Of a stretch of 64,000 nucleotides of DNA, positions 44,266 through 55,720 are shown piece by piece (position 1 is the stretch's first letter; each line of letters opens with the position of its first letter). The notes under the pieces are model-generated. The model did no database searches. It was not told where the DNA came from and saw only the letters and a program-made list of their open reading frames with translations. Made by a program: the position numbers and the translations under genes. The DNA lies in NCBI GenBank assembly GCA_026182355.1, contig JAPFBL010000316.1, positions 248,001 to 312,000 on the forward strand, in the 5' to 3' direction. This stretch comes from Hermatobates lingyangjiaoensis. Taxonomy: Eukaryota > Arthropoda > Insecta > Hemiptera > Hermatobatidae.

Positions 44266-44280
44266 TCATTATCAGGACAA
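44235..44280 (-). ncRNA. Hammerhead ribozyme between PLE 3' and 5' parts, one core change
   Basis: Minus strand: stem I GUC/GAC, core CUGAUAA (G8 to A), extra U, perfect stem II GAAUGU/ACAUUC, GAA, ACAUAU, C17. G8 acts in catalysis in hammerheads, so this copy should be inactive. It overlaps the N-terminal remnant frame. Confidence 0.7.
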
Positions 44281-44590
44281 TAATGGGGAATAATAGTAGG
44301 ATTGTTAGTTTGTATATATATAGAGGTGGATTACTAATGGAATGTTCACAGGACATCGCCCTGGGTCACGGGGCGTTATGGGGGATTAAGGTAGGGTGGT
44401 TGGACTCACCTACTAGCTGGCTAATCTGGTTTGCCCTGTTGGAAAATAATTTTAAAATTCGACAAGAATTATTAAGTTGGATATTTATGGCTGGTTGCTT
44501 TTCTTGAATTATTAATGCTTCTAATATTTGTAATTTAACATGGTTTCTTTCTTTAGCAATAATTTTCGTGGAATTGATCATCATTTACAA
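44281..44590 (-). pseudogene. PLE GIY-YIG C-terminus and 3' UTR remnant
   Basis: Minus strand from about 44584: a peptide with KERNHVKLQILEALIIQ, then KQPAINIQLNNSCRILKLF. The VKLxILEALxIxxxxPxINIQ pattern is that of the last helix of GIY-YIG domains in PLEs. A 3' UTR of about 170 bp leads to the hammerhead at 44235. This PLE is distinct from the one at 19-21.5 kb. Confidence 0.65.
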
Positions 44591-44594
44591 ATTA

Positions 44595-45300
44595 CAAATA
44601 TTGAAAATATTTTAAATAGATAGAAAAATAGAATTACAAGTAATTCAAGAAAAGCAGCCAGCCATATATATATATATATATAACGTCGTGGGTGCTTACT
44701 TGTCCTATCATCGATCCCGTTCGTTCCTTTACTTCTTCTCTCAGCAAACAAACCTACATTATCCCTTACAAGAACTCTTGTACTCCTGTTAACTGAGTTT
44801 ATCATTTGAAGTACACCAAGTGTGATGCTTTTTATGTGGTTTATATTCCAACATGAATGATCACAGATTGTCCGTTGGCAATCGTTGTGACTTTCCCGTG
44901 GCTAATCATGCCTGTTGTCACGGACTCAGTTTTAATGATTCTTTCCGTGTACAGGTTCTGAGGCAGATAACTGAAACTAATTCGAAAGTCACTCTGAGAG
45001 CTTCACAAGAAGCACTTATCAGAGTGACAGTCTTCTGGGAGACAGATCTGCTCCTGCTCTTAACCTTAATCGTTGATTATTCCTTTGATTTATTTTAGTC
45101 TCTTATTTCATCTTTTGTTTTCTTACTTATTTTTTTGCAATTCGTTAATGGTTTTTATTTAAAAGCTTCCATTCGTTGATTTATTTGGCTTTCATTTCTA
45201 TACCTATTCTTGTCTTTCCTGCCTTCGTAAGTTGGCTACACTGTTAGAGTGCTTCTCCAACGCCACCAGCCAGTCGTTTCCAGTCTTCGGAGAGATTTAC
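44595..45300. other. Mostly unique sequence, moderately less AT-rich at 44690-45070
   Basis: Short frames (81 residues at 44853-45098) carry no known family signature. Not called as a gene. Confidence 0.45.
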
Positions 45301-45350
45301 ATCTATCTTCCTTATGACGAGTCCATCGAAATATAATATTGAGCTTCTGT
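45300..45350 (+). ncRNA. Decayed family G hammerhead
   Basis: TTATGACGAGTCCATCGAAATATAATATTGAG retains an AUGA-C-GA...UC-GAA-AUAU pattern with A17. The C3-U4 positions are lost. Followed by the repeated word TGTTTCATTTCTGT. Confidence 0.45.
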
Positions 45351-45929
45351 TTCATTTCTGTGATTTCATTTCTGTTCTTTTTATGAATATAGTTTATGTA
45401 TATATTTTTCTGTGTGTAATTTTTGCGAGTGTAGTTGATATATATAAACACTTACAAAAGTAATTCCATCAAAATTTTGAGATCTGTTTTTTTTTTACGA
45501 TAACTCATTCTTTACTTATAGAAAAGTAAAAAAAAATGTATGAAAATAAAATGAATCATACAACAATATCATAGACATTAAATATGTATAAGAATTATAA
45601 GATATTTCATAATAAAAAATTTACTCAAGTTAAATATCTTAGAAAATGTAAGAGAGCCGACGAAAGAATGAAAATTAATAAGTTAAATTATGATTTATTG
45701 TATTAGAAGTTTAGGTGGATGTAATAAAGAAAATGACATACACAACTTTGCACTTGCACAAGCCACCTGGAAGTACACTTAGCCCCAATAATACGCAATA
45801 AAACTATACTAACAAAAATACTTTAAATCACATGAATATACATATTTCAATACATACATGTGATATTTAATTTTTTGGTTAACAGTAGAATTTATATATT
45901 AGAGCGCAGAGGTCTGTTTTAATTCAGGT

Positions 45930-46073
45930 CAACTGAATGTCACTCACTTCTTCTTCTCCTGAAGGCCAACGCCGTTACGGTCGAAATATTGAAAAGTGAG
46001 TCTTCGTTATGTTTATGTGTCGCAGTTTATTTTAAGTGTAATCTGTCCTGCCGGACCGTTTTTCGTTTATCAT

Positions 46074-46080
<7 letters not shown>
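45930..46080 (+). mobile_element. Family A pLTR with near-complete hammerhead
   Basis: Hammerhead at 45941-46001 (plus): stem I CUCACUU/AAGUGAG (7 bp), core CUGAAGG (A9 to G), damaged stem II, GAA, AUAU, U17. The right end is CCGGACCGTTTTTCGTTTAT before (TA)n. It best shows the full family A stem I. Confidence 0.7.
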
Positions 46081-46113
<33 letters not shown>

Positions 46114-46123
46114 TCTTCTTATC

Positions 46124-46128
<5 letters not shown>

Positions 46129-46161
<33 letters not shown>
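46129..46161 (+). repeat. (TG)n microsatellite after (TA)n
   Basis: About 16 TG units following a (TA)n tract at 46075-46110. Confidence 0.9.
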
Positions 46162-46162
<1 letters not shown>

Positions 46163-46169
46163 TATTGTT

Positions 46170-46690
46170 TTCATTAAAGACCAAAATAATTACGAGTTTT
46201 ACCGAGCGTCATTTGTACTTGTAGAGCAAAAGTGAATGCCATGATTCGGTGAGTGTTTGGACATGTTAGACAGCACTTTATCTGTTCAAGGATAGTAGAT
46301 TACTTGGATGAAGGGAATTTAGGGAGGTTATCTTGGTGCTTAGTGGATGGGCCACTCAGCCAAGATTAAGCAGAGGCCATAAAGAATTCAGAACAGAGTA
46401 TCTCGCACCTGCCGTTAGAATAATCGAGGCCACTCAAACTCACAGATAACAAGACTTGTATATGCTGGTTTGCCCGATATAGCGATTCGTTCATGTTTAA
46501 CAGCTGTCTGACTTAACTGAAATATATTCATTTTTAATTTACAAAATTGATTATTTTACCAGAAAAAAAATGTGTTTCACCAGTTTTTGCATTTGCCTGG
46601 ACCAGTCGACTGTTTAATATACTTGCAATAGAAAAAATTATTTATTTATTATTTTAAATTAGTTCTACTATTGAATTATATATAATTATA
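46170..46690. other. Unique sequence, no gene seen
   Basis: No exon or repeat recognised. Confidence 0.5.
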
Positions 46691-46729
46691 TTTTATAATA
46701 AGGTATTGTTTTCTTGACCATAAATTAAT

Positions 46730-47040
46730 AACAAACACTTTTTCTTCTTCTCGGGATTTGGTCAGGGTTAATATACGGAATCACCTTTTTCCTAACGTTT
46801 CGTCTTTATTTTAAGACATCCTCAAGGCCATAAACTAAACAAAATATTATGATATTTTGTTAATAATGTAAATGATGATAAAATGTTATGATGATTGTAA
46901 AGTAGAAATGACAAATGTCCATTGTTTTTTGTTAGTTCATAGCCCTGAGGATATCTTAAAATAAAGATGAAACGTTGGCAAAAAGGTGATTCCATATATT
47001 AACCCTGACCAAATTCCGAGAAGAAGAAAAAGTGTTTGTT
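46730..47040. mobile_element. Family D pLTR inverted pair, older copy
   Basis: Same layout as 23435-23711, but the spacer is longer and arms diverged. The minus ribozyme (46791-46829) has lost C3 (UUGAGGA); the plus ribozyme (46942-46979) is intact. Confidence 0.85.
46942..46979 (+). ncRNA. Type-I hammerhead ribozyme, family D, intact
   Basis: Stem I GCC/GGC, CUGAGGA, extra U, stem II AUCUU/AAGAU (pairing kept despite a changed first pair relative to 23614), GAA, ACGU, U17. Confidence 0.82.
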
Positions 47041-47356
47041 ATTATATTTTATATATATGCTAGTAATAATTTATTATTATTAATAGGAAAGGCTTTCACT
47101 TTAAAAAGTTATTTAATCTTACACAAAAGTGCGAATATTGCAATTAATAATCCTCGAGACAGTATAATTTAAGCGAAATTAATCAGATGATTGTTGCAAT
47201 ATGTACCAAATTAAAGATTAATTCACTGTATTTTCCTTTCACGATACAATTGAATTTTATATATTATTTTAATATTAACATATTGTATAGGTACTTGTCC
47301 ATTATTCCTATTGATTATGATGTCATTTGAAAAATTTCGAATCTCACAAGAAACAC

Positions 47357-47415
47357 ATGAGGAATATTGGCCCTTTGTGACACCACACGGTGAACATTAT
47401 ATGGTAGTATATAAC
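47357..47415 (-). mobile_element. SINE tail fragment
   Basis: ATTGGCCCTTTGTGACACCA and neighbouring bases match the region between body and tail of the SINE. Truncated on both sides. Confidence 0.65.
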
Positions 47416-47420
47416 TACCT

Positions 47421-47540
47421 ATTTATTCACGGTCCATGCTTCTGTCTACCAGCATGATATACGAAGAATCTGATATCTATTAATATGTCTTCGTATCTGA
47501 TATGGTGCTTGTAGATAAAATCATGGACCGTAAATAGTTT
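47421..47540. repeat. Imperfect palindrome, unknown family
   Basis: CTATTTATTCACGGTCCATG...TATACGAAGA and TCTTCGTATC...CATGGACCGTAAATAG are inverted with small gaps, arms about 50 bp. No hammerhead core. It directly follows the SINE fragment. Confidence 0.6.
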
Positions 47541-47559
47541 CTTCCTCAAAAACAATCCT

Positions 47560-47660
47560 TGAAAATGTCAAACAATTTTTAGCGAAACGTCGGCGTATAA
47601 ACAGTAGTGTCTTTAGACCAAAAATCCTCAAAAAAATCAATCTTTGAACTTTAAAAACCA
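47560..47660 (+). mobile_element. Family H hammerhead-like fragment
   Basis: GCGAAACGTCGGCGTATAAAC (47573-47593) followed by TTTAGACCAAAAATCCTC... The reverse complement of this block is at 48949-49072. GAA, ACGU and C17 survive, but no CUGANGA core is present here. Confidence 0.5.
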
Positions 47661-47664
47661 GTGA

Positions 47665-48945
47665 TCGAGAAACTGTATTAGTAGAAAAAATGTAAGTTAA
47701 ATTTGTACTTTACTATAAGTAATGTATTGTAATTGTTTCAAAAAAACATCTTGATATTTTTGCGGACTATGTTTGAGATTCCCAGTTTTTATTTTATTTT
47801 TTTTATAAAAAACGCCCCTGTGAGTGAGAGAGTAGGGGGGTGTATCTAAATTTTTGTGTTGTGCAGACTGACAGCCGAACACGCAGTTTGTTGTCTCATC
47901 ATCTAAAAATAAACATTTTAAAGTAGATTTTTCTTATTGTTGTTTTCAATATTGCTCAAGACGAAAGTAACTTTTTTTACTAAATACAAAATGATTTCCA
48001 AGACTTCTTAAGTGATTTATATTATACGCAAAACAATAAGACTTTTAATACATAAAAATAAATGCCAATCTAATTTTAAGTCACTTCACTAATGATGCAA
48101 GAAATTGAAAATCTCGAATTAGCTATTGGTTTCTATCTGTAGTACCATGAGATGCTCTTAGGAAAGAAAGATTGTCCCATTTGTGACAACATACTTAAAA
48201 ATGAGTCATAGAATTTCTTATGTATGAGTTTGATAATATTTATTACAGAGTTAGGTATGTTTACGCTAAAATTATAGCCACATTAAAATAAAACCATAGC
48301 TCCTTTTTTGCAAAAGAGTTTGATATTATGTTTACTGATGGTATTGTTGAGAATAGGCCACTCTTTAGGTTTTAAGTTCTAGCGGGGAAATTACTTTGGG
48401 AATTAACATTCCTATCATTTATATCTGAAGAATACAAAAGGCTGTCTCTCCCTCCTGGCTTTTCCTGCTCCATTTAGTTCAAGGGAGGGAATTTTTCAAT
48501 TTAAATCCGATTTTCACTTCTTAAATATTAACGAGAGACTATATATTACAATAAAGCGTTTTGCTTTTATTTTAATTTTGGGTTAAAATCATATTTGTTT
48601 AAAGAATCACGGTCAGAAAGTGAAAGGATATACCAACGAATTGTACAAGGAATGGTGGTTTGTCATGTTAAGATGTGAAATCTAAAAGAGTAGAGAGTAT
48701 GCGGAATTAACTGCATGTATAGTATGTCACTCCCACCAATATTAAAGGAAAGCTATTACTATCCAAGAAATACAATGCAAGCATCTTTGATCCCTTATTA
48801 ATCATATGGTATTTGTATATATTTATTAAACAAAATAAAAATATATTTTTATTTTGTTAATAAATGTTTTCAAATAATTCTCCAGAATTATTTTAAGTAA
48901 CTTTTTATTACATTAATTATCATTCAGATAGGAATAAATGTAAAG
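47665..48945. other. AT-rich sequence, no gene seen
   Basis: No exon or repeat recognised. Confidence 0.5.
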
Positions 48946-48948
48946 ATA

Positions 48949-49075
48949 TAAAGTTCAAAGATTGGTTTCTTGAGGATTTTTGATCCTTAATTTCTTAAAG
49001 AAATTACATTACTGTTTATACGCTGACGTTTTGATAAAAATTTAATTCCTTTAAATCAGGCATAATTAAATGCCT
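48949..49075 (-). mobile_element. Family H hammerhead-like unit, degenerate
   Basis: Minus strand: CCUGAUUU (core CUGANGA with G8A9 lost), a stem-like AAAGGAAUUAAAUUUUUAUC, AAA in place of GAA, ACGU, C17, AGCGUAUAAAC. Then the block shared with 47575-47655. Adjacent TTAAATCAGGCATAA/TTAAATGCCTGATTTAA forms a small perfect inverted repeat (49053-49083). Confidence 0.5.
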
Positions 49076-49079
49076 GATT

Positions 49080-49440
49080 TAATTATTATAAATCTCCAGT
49101 TTGCTAGTTTACTAGCTAACAGTTATAATTAGTAACCATCATCGTGTTTACCTTCAAAGACTCATATTGTTGTACATGCTCAACAATTACAGCGTGTAAA
49201 ACGCTGTCATATTCTTTAGATGGCCATTAACATCTAAAAATATGTTATATTTATAAAAGTTATGTTATAGTTATACAAATATGTTGCGTTTTTTTTTAAA
49301 AAATATGTTATATTTCACAAAATATGCCCTATAACAATAGAAAATTTCACACACATTGTAGTGAATATTCTTTCTGGTGCAAATGCTGAGAAGTCATCAT
49401 ATATGTGCACCATATTGGTCTCATTTCTGAATTTGTTATT
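49080..49440. other. AT-rich sequence, no gene seen
   Basis: Nothing recognised. Confidence 0.5.
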
Positions 49441-49451
49441 GCATATATAAG

Positions 49452-49677
49452 TGATCAAACCACAATATGAAACGGGGAAAAAAGACTAAGATCTTTCAAC
49501 CGCATAAACACGTGAAATAACAATCAATGATCAAACCAAAATAAAATTGTTGTTATTTCACGTGTTTATGTGAAATCTTGTTATATATATATAAATGATC
49601 AAACCACAATAAGAAATAGGAAAACAAGACTAAGATATTTCAACTGAAACAAGCGGTCTTCGTCAGAGTCAAATATA

Positions 49678-49680
<3 letters not shown>
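49452..49680. mobile_element. Rearranged family B pLTR cluster
   Basis: First unit (49455-49503) stops inside stem II (TCAACCG) and is joined to AATAAACACGTGAAATAACA. Second unit carries a minus hammerhead at 49628-49670: CUGACGA and GAA intact, U17, but stem III is AUAUCU and stem II is weakened. Borders are (TA)n. Confidence 0.65.
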
Positions 49681-49727
<47 letters not shown>

Positions 49728-49782
49728 TATATAGTTCACCAAGGAAAGAGAAAAACAAATAAAAAACAAACACAAAAAAGAC

Positions 49783-49828
49783 TCACAACTATATTTCGAC
49801 ATTCGTCGTCATCGGGCAGAAGTAGTCC
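49783..49828 (-). ncRNA. Hammerhead ribozyme, family G, one core change
   Basis: Minus strand: core CCGAUGA (U4 to C), extra C, stem II GAC/GUC with GAAU loop, GAA, AUAU, A17; the following GUUGUGAGU recurs in other family G copies. Same U4C change as at 3091-3133, suggesting a shared ancestral subfamily. Confidence 0.65.
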
Positions 49829-49834
49829 CTTTGA

Positions 49835-50500
49835 TTAGCTGAAGCTAACTTAGCTTCAACTTAGTAGATTCAACAGTAATGATGACTTCTCAAGTACTAA
49901 TATATTAACTTTTTACTATTTATAAAATATTTAATTTTACTAATCCTCAGGCATAAAGCATTCGATGTTTCCGTCCTTAAACTGTATTTATGCAGCGTTA
50001 GACTTGTTTCCTGCTGTGTAACTGTTTTCCCATTATAATAAGCTTGTAATAATTTCCAATAGTAGAATAGATAAACCCATGATTTCTACGTACGGAATGT
50101 TTTACTAAGGAACTCTTAATATTTCAACTGTTCTTGCACACAAGTAAGTAAGTTGAAATTGCTTCAACTCGATGAAAAACCGAATCAAATAATTTGGCGG
50201 GGTTGAAAGTCTCTTTCTACCATTTTTCATTCCTTAAGTTCTTTTTAACTAGTCCTTTATTTTGGCAATTAAAAGTTAAGGGCACTATCAGTTAAATGCA
50301 ATATAGGAAAATGGTCTCGATTCCCTTATCAAAAACTGGCTAGAGATATTAAAAGCTCTCAAAAGTATCCTCTTTAATAGAGAATTCTTCATCATCTATT
50401 GCTGTTAAATAGAAGAGCTGTAAACCAATCGCTGACAATATAAAAAGCAGGTTAAAGGATTTCAGTTAAAACCATACAAAATAAAGAATCTTTCAACCAT
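49835..50500. other. AT-rich sequence, no gene seen
   Basis: No exon or repeat recognised. Confidence 0.5.
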
Positions 50501-50504
50501 GCTA

Positions 50505-50733
50505 AATTATTGTAGGGTAAAAAGCTAATGAAATGGTCTCCACATATAAAAATTTAATCGTATAAACAACGCGTTTCAAACATGTAGTGTTCTAATTCAG
50601 GCATATGTGTTCAAAACGCGTTGTTTATACGTTTAAATTTTTATATGTGGAGACCATTTTATTAGCTTTTTACCCTACAATGAGTAAATACCACATAATA
50701 ACTGATTACACTAGGTTAGAATTAAAAACATGC
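50505..50733. mobile_element. Family E element with inverted ends and decayed hammerheads
   Basis: TTGTAGGGTAAAAAGCTAAT...TTTAATCGTATAAACAACG is mirrored by CGTTGTTTATACG...GCTTTTTACCCTACAA. Minus relic at 50560-50603: CUGAAUU core (G8A9 lost), ACGCGU stem III kept. Plus partial at 50604-50632. Ends in GAGTAAATACCACATAATAA, the family boundary. No TSD evident. Confidence 0.75.
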
Positions 50734-50734
50734 A

Positions 50735-51090
50735 GCCGTAAATTAGAAATTATAGAGCCTTCGTTTATGTCAAAATGAAAGTAAATATAAATAATAAATT
50801 AATAGAATTTTAGAAATATTTCGAACAAGCCACGGCCATGTTCGTCCTTCCAGGTGGAAGCTTTGACCTCTAGGTGATACAGCTCAGAGTATTAAATATA
50901 ATACCCCCGTTATCTTCCACTTGATTATATAAATAGGGTACAAACAACAAAATGGAAAAAATATAGGAACATTTCTTTAACATTGTTATATATAACAATA
51001 CCACACAATAAATACGTCAAATAAAATCAACTTCCAAAACATTGGAGAAATCTCAAAAAAATATATAATTTTAACACAAAAAGAAGGTTT
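50735..51090. other. AT-rich sequence, no gene seen
   Basis: Nothing recognised. Confidence 0.5.
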
Positions 51091-51109
51091 CTTTATCCGA
51101 GTATCAGTG

Positions 51110-51200
51110 GCAATTTGACTTTGATAAAGTCTGCATGTTACGGTTGAAAGATCTCAGTCTTTTTTTCTGATTTCTTACTGTGGTTTGGACGCTGATTGTT
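51110..51200 (+). mobile_element. Family B pLTR, diverged, with degenerate hammerhead
   Basis: 51115-51159: GACU/AGUC stem I kept, core UUGAUAA (three changes), CGGUU, GAA, AGAUCU, C17. Then TTCTTACTGTGGTTTGGACG, the family B end. Confidence 0.6.
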
Positions 51201-51396
51201 ACATATAAACTAGATTTACTAAAAGAATATATAGAAACTGTCATCATCTCTCGACCGGGTTGTCATCAGGTAGACAGATAAAGAAGTGAGTTAATTCTAA
51301 GACAGGCGACGAGTAAAGTTACATCATTCAAAAGACGTTCAATCAGTGTAGCCAATCTGTGGTAGAAGAGGTTAAAATAAATTTTAACAAAAAGTA

Positions 51397-51720
51397 GGTT
51401 AGGTTAGGTTGCAGTGGCAGTCCCACAAGGGAACACACTTAGGCCGAGCATTGGCCCTTTGTGATACCACACAATGAAGATTGATTCTACAGTGGGAGTC
51501 CTAGATTTTGCCTAACTCAAGTGTATTTAGAGTAGGGATCTTTAGCGGGTATCTGACATCGTACAGGCTTGGGACCGAAGGTTGAACGTCCTTCTCCGAG
51601 GGACGACGTGCTCAAATTTATTCATCTCCCGCATAAATAATTCGAGGTTCACGTGGGGATCGAACCCCGGTCCTATCAGTTCAGAGGCGAGTACGTTAAC
51701 CACTAAGCTAACCTGGGTCC
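51397..51720 (-). mobile_element. Full-length SINE with 15-16-bp TSD
   Basis: TTTTAACAAAAAGTA at 51382-51396 and the same with one extra A at 51721-51736. Tail GGTTAGGTTAGGTT at left, tRNA-like head with B box (GGATCGAACC on this strand) and GAGCTAACCTGG... reading into the right TSD. The insertion is in a TTTTAA-like site. Confidence 0.92.
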
Positions 51721-51739
51721 TTTTAACAAAAAAGTAATA

Positions 51740-52779
51740 AATAAATACTGATAAGTTAAGAAAAACCTCTTCTGAAAGAAAAATTAATAAAAACCGAACT
51801 ATAAGGACACTGAATAAGGAACAAACAGTTTTATTAAAAGTACTAAATAAATAATCATTAACGATTGATGTTTAGTCCAAAAGCTGATCTAACTTCTCTG
51901 AGACAAATAACAGCTTCTTCTGAAGCTGTCAAAGTGACAATAGCGCTAGTATCATTAATCTGCCTAAGAGCCTACACATGGAAGCAGTCATTGAAACTAG
52001 ACCGTGAGAACTGGCATGAATGATATCGGGAGGGTTCAATCCAGTTTAGTTCAGCCAAAACTGAATACAATATTAATTTCTGTTGAACAATTTATGTCCA
52101 CGTCCTTGTTTTGTAAAGCAAACATATCTTGTATTTTCTGGTAATAAGTTGATAAAATAAAATATATAACAAATAAATATTAACATGATTAAGTTTCTTG
52201 TTTCTTTTTTTCTTTGTTTGTGTTTCTGCAGTAAAAAATTCTCTATTAATAATAAATCGTATTTTTGTTTCTAAAATAAGTTGATTAGTTGTTACTCAGG
52301 GCTCTAAAACGTAAAACAAACTTTCTAGAGGCTTTATTACCGCTGTTTTTGTAGTGGCTTAACAAAGGAAGTCATAAACCTTTTTAATGTCCCACCTAAA
52401 TTGAATTAGAGTTTTCAATCACCCTTAATCCCCAGGTGTTTATGAAAATAGAAGTTTATTTTTGTTCATGAATACAGAATGACTTAATAATATGATTTGG
52501 ATAATTTATTTACTGATTGTTATAATTGTTTTAGGTATATTTATTTGTTATTCACGAAATTATTTGTTAATATCGATCAAGAAATTATAAATTTTGTAAT
52601 ATGATTGCAACAATTTATTTTAAACACATGTTAATTTGTTTAAGTATTTATATAGATGTTAATTTAGTACGTTATTAGTAGTGGCCAGGGAAACGAAATC
52701 CTCCATGAGTTCTACATTCATAGAGGGAAATTGTGAAGTGTTGATCTAACTGCCGCTGATATCTGAAATTTTGAGTTTG

Positions 52780-52780
<1 letters not shown>
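51740..52780. other. AT-rich sequence, no gene seen
   Basis: No exon or repeat recognised. Confidence 0.5.

Positions 52781-52781
<1 letters not shown>

Positions 52782-52866
<85 letters not shown>
52782..52866 (+). repeat. (CA)n microsatellite
   Basis: About 42 uninterrupted CA units. The 67-residue minus frame through it (VCVCVC...) is an artefact. Confidence 0.97.
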
Positions 52867-52867
<1 letters not shown>

Positions 52868-52899
52868 CACGCACACACCCTCTTAACTCACATTTCTCA

Positions 52900-53535
52900 T
52901 GCGAAAGATGGAATCTTAGGGACACAACAAGGCAGTCGTAACGCCAATTATCCTGCCTCAGTGAAATATCAAGTTTTGGTCAAAACTCGACTCTAAATAC
53001 ATTTGATTATAGGAAAATATAGGGACTGAAACATAAAATTGGTTTGGTTGTGTGGAACAGAAAAAGTTTTATTGGTCCACTTTTCTCTTTTTCTGTGAAG
53101 TTAATACCATAACTTTACTATATATATATATATATCCATCAAAAGAGGAACTTAAACAAACAAAAATTGAATAAAATATGATCTTGTATATGATTTAAAA
53201 CTCGTAAATCTAGTAGCTTACACATATGGTATCTCATACACAAGTGCAAACGATTAGAACTGACAACCGTCAACTATGAACAAATCATAGAGCAAGACTA
53301 TGAATACATAGAGCAAGACTATGAAAATAAATTTAAAATTAAACTGCAAGGTATATTTACCAGTTTCGTTGCTCAAATAGTAGTAAACGCCCTCTCTGAT
53401 ACATTCATAAACCCATGTATAGTATTTATCGTAAATTAAAAGTTAATGGAAAATTTTTAAAATTAATGTATTACATAAAAACAACTGTAAGTTATACTAA
53501 CGCATAAAAAATTATCCATATATTTAGAGTTGTCT
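52900..53535. other. AT-rich sequence, no gene seen
   Basis: A short duplication of GAGCAAGACTATGAA (53290, 53311) is the only repeat noted. Confidence 0.5.
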
Positions 53536-53537
53536 AA

Positions 53538-53650
53538 CAAGATTTCACAATAAACACGTGAAATAACAGTCAATGATCAAACCCTTGTACGGTATTGATC
53601 TTCGTCCTTTTTTCCCATTTCATATTGTGGTTTGATCATTGATATTTATA
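53538..53650. mobile_element. Family B pLTR pair with ribozyme lost
   Basis: TAACAAGATTTCACAATAAACACGTG... and ...CATTTCATATTGTGGTTTGA are the outer blocks. The central part reads TTGTACGGTATTGATCTTCGTCC, a scrambled ribozyme remnant. Confidence 0.6.
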
Positions 53651-53659
53651 GTTGTATAG

Positions 53660-54165
53660 ACAATTTATCATATAACATTTTTGACTATTACTAATAATCT
53701 TGCGCTATGGCTTACTCAAAACCAAAAATTGATGCAAACTAGCAAATGAGTTAAATTTCCCGCTTGTAGAACATTACGAAAGATGAAGTTTCTTGAGTGT
53801 CAGCACCAATTCATTACATACTTATTTTAAAATATAATAGCAAGGAGTGTGACTTTATGTAGAGGACTGAGGCAGGCTTATGTGGCTACACCTGAATTTT
53901 ATACCTTAGGCCTAGAACCTAAAAAAATGGAATTCTTTTCATTCGAAAATTCATTTAAATTAGTGACGTTCAATACACGAATGCGTATAACATCAAGAGT
54001 TTGACATTAATTAATATTAATTATTGTTTTGATATTAATTAATGGGTATGCCTGAGCCAATTGCACATAAAAGGTGTTAAGGTTCTAGCTGCGTCATGCC
54101 AAAGGTAGCAGACTCAAGCATAGTGTTCTTAGATGATGGTTATTTTGTGAACATTCCAACTAATC
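53660..54165. other. AT-rich sequence, no gene seen
   Basis: Nothing recognised. Confidence 0.5.
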
Positions 54166-54167
54166 TT

Positions 54168-54236
54168 AAATCATGATATTACATAATGGTAAATCATGAT
54201 ATTACATAATGGCAAATCATGATATTACATAATAGC
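54168..54236 (+). repeat. 23-bp tandem repeat, three copies
   Basis: AAATCATGATATTACATAAT plus three bases, three times with one-base differences. Confidence 0.92.
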
Positions 54237-54239
54237 AGC

Positions 54240-55015
54240 TATAAAGTTTTTGATCTATCCTATTAGAAAAAACGTGGAGTAGTTATAGCCTCCTAGAAAA
54301 TATCCAAACTGTTGTAGCATATCCTCTTCAGACATTTTACCTGGAGAAGAGATTAGTCTCAGACAACATGTAAACGTCTTCAACGATTTTCCCAAATGAG
54401 ATCGATGTGGTTGATAAATTTCTTTTTTGTTAAATGCTATCCAGGAGTTATCTTTGCTTGCTTTCTGCTATACAATCAATAACTTTATGAACACATATAA
54501 TTTATTAAATGTATTCTCTTATTGTTGCAATATTCCAGAGAAAATGTATTCATGCATTAGAATATTTGTTACAGCGAATAAGCTTTATGTTGGATGTAAA
54601 TTATCACTACAGAGAATTCAGTTTTCATTTCAACTTATATTTGAACACATACTGTCTTTATTATTTGTATACATATGGAGGTATTTGTTTTATATTATTT
54701 AAAATGCCATTTCCAATATCACTAATTTAAATATTTAATAGAAATAGGTTGAAATTGATTTGAGTTGTGGTAATTGTAAAATACTTCTGATAAAAACCCA
54801 ATAAATACTTGGATTTTTATCAAATATCATTTTCAACTAGTGACTTTTGTTGATCATTGATATCATGCTAACTAAATTTATAGTACCTTTCCTAAGAAAA
54901 GTTACAGGTTTAATAAGATACTAATAATTAAGAAATTAATACTAATTAATACTAATTAATGAAATTTAATTAGTGGTCAGGCTAAACCTATAATACCTTA
55001 CAGTTTTGGGATTAC
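54240..55015. other. AT-rich sequence, no gene seen
   Basis: Overlapping frames at 54427-54730 are hydrophobic but have no family signature or splice support. TACTAATTAA is repeated near 54940-54960. Confidence 0.45.
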
Positions 55016-55019
55016 CATA

Positions 55020-55720
55020 GGATTGCTTTGAATTCGGTGGTGCCCTACCGAAGAGGACAAAGCCCCTTACTCCGGGACCAGGGCTTGCTACTAGTAGTTA
55101 ATCGGACCCCATTAGGGCGTCATTGTGAGGAGTGTTGTTAGTACTTCAAGAGAAACGATTCATAGAGAGAGATTAAAACTTCTCGCTGGCTGAACGCGAT
55201 ATGGTCTGTGCTAGTTATGTGAACTGAACATTTAAGGGCTCGAAGGGGTGGTATTTAATCGTCCCCACTCTGAGCTCCCGTCCAGAGCCGAGCCTCTACT
55301 AGGCAAGTACCAGTTGTCCAGTCCAATCAGCTGAGTTCAAGGTCCTTTCCCACTGTTAAGTGTTTGGGGTTTCTAGCTCCCCGATATACTAAGCAGGGCA
55401 TCCTTCTGAGAAGTTACTGCTTCTCACACAGCGACCACAAGGGTCTACCCAACTTGGGTGAGAGCCAACAACCACTACGAGTCCAACCTCAGTTGGTGGG
55501 ATGGACAGAGAACCCCTCCATGGGCCCCCACCGCACGTAATACCAACTTGTTTAAAAAGTTTCGGATTGATCTCCGGACCAATGTTCCTACTGAACCTTC
55601 TCAGCTACAGGTAAGGTCAGTGGCTTTTTTGGCCCCTGGTTCAAAGAACCTGTGGAATATATAAGCCAACGCAGCCTCTAGCACGCTCCCTAGTGGGGCG
55701 ATCAATGCCATTTAATAAGA
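55020..55720. other. GC-richer island of unknown origin
   Basis: Base composition is clearly higher in G+C than the flanks, with runs such as GGGCCCCCACCGCACG and GAGCTCCCGTCCAGAGCCG. The longest frame (55458-55664 plus, 68 residues) has no family I recognise. Candidates are a relic of a GC-rich transposon, a decayed retrogene or a foreign insertion. No terminal repeats or TSD spotted. Confidence 0.55.

Noticed and set aside
44853..45098. 81-residue frame in a less AT-rich stretch
   Set aside because: Looks more coding-like than neighbours, but has no recognisable domain and no splice sites that I could pair with confidence.
51236..51273. Minus-strand CUGAUGA followed by GGUC-GAG
   Set aside because: Core letters are right, but GAA is GAG, stem III is not self-complementary and stem I does not pair; may be an old family G relic but below my threshold.
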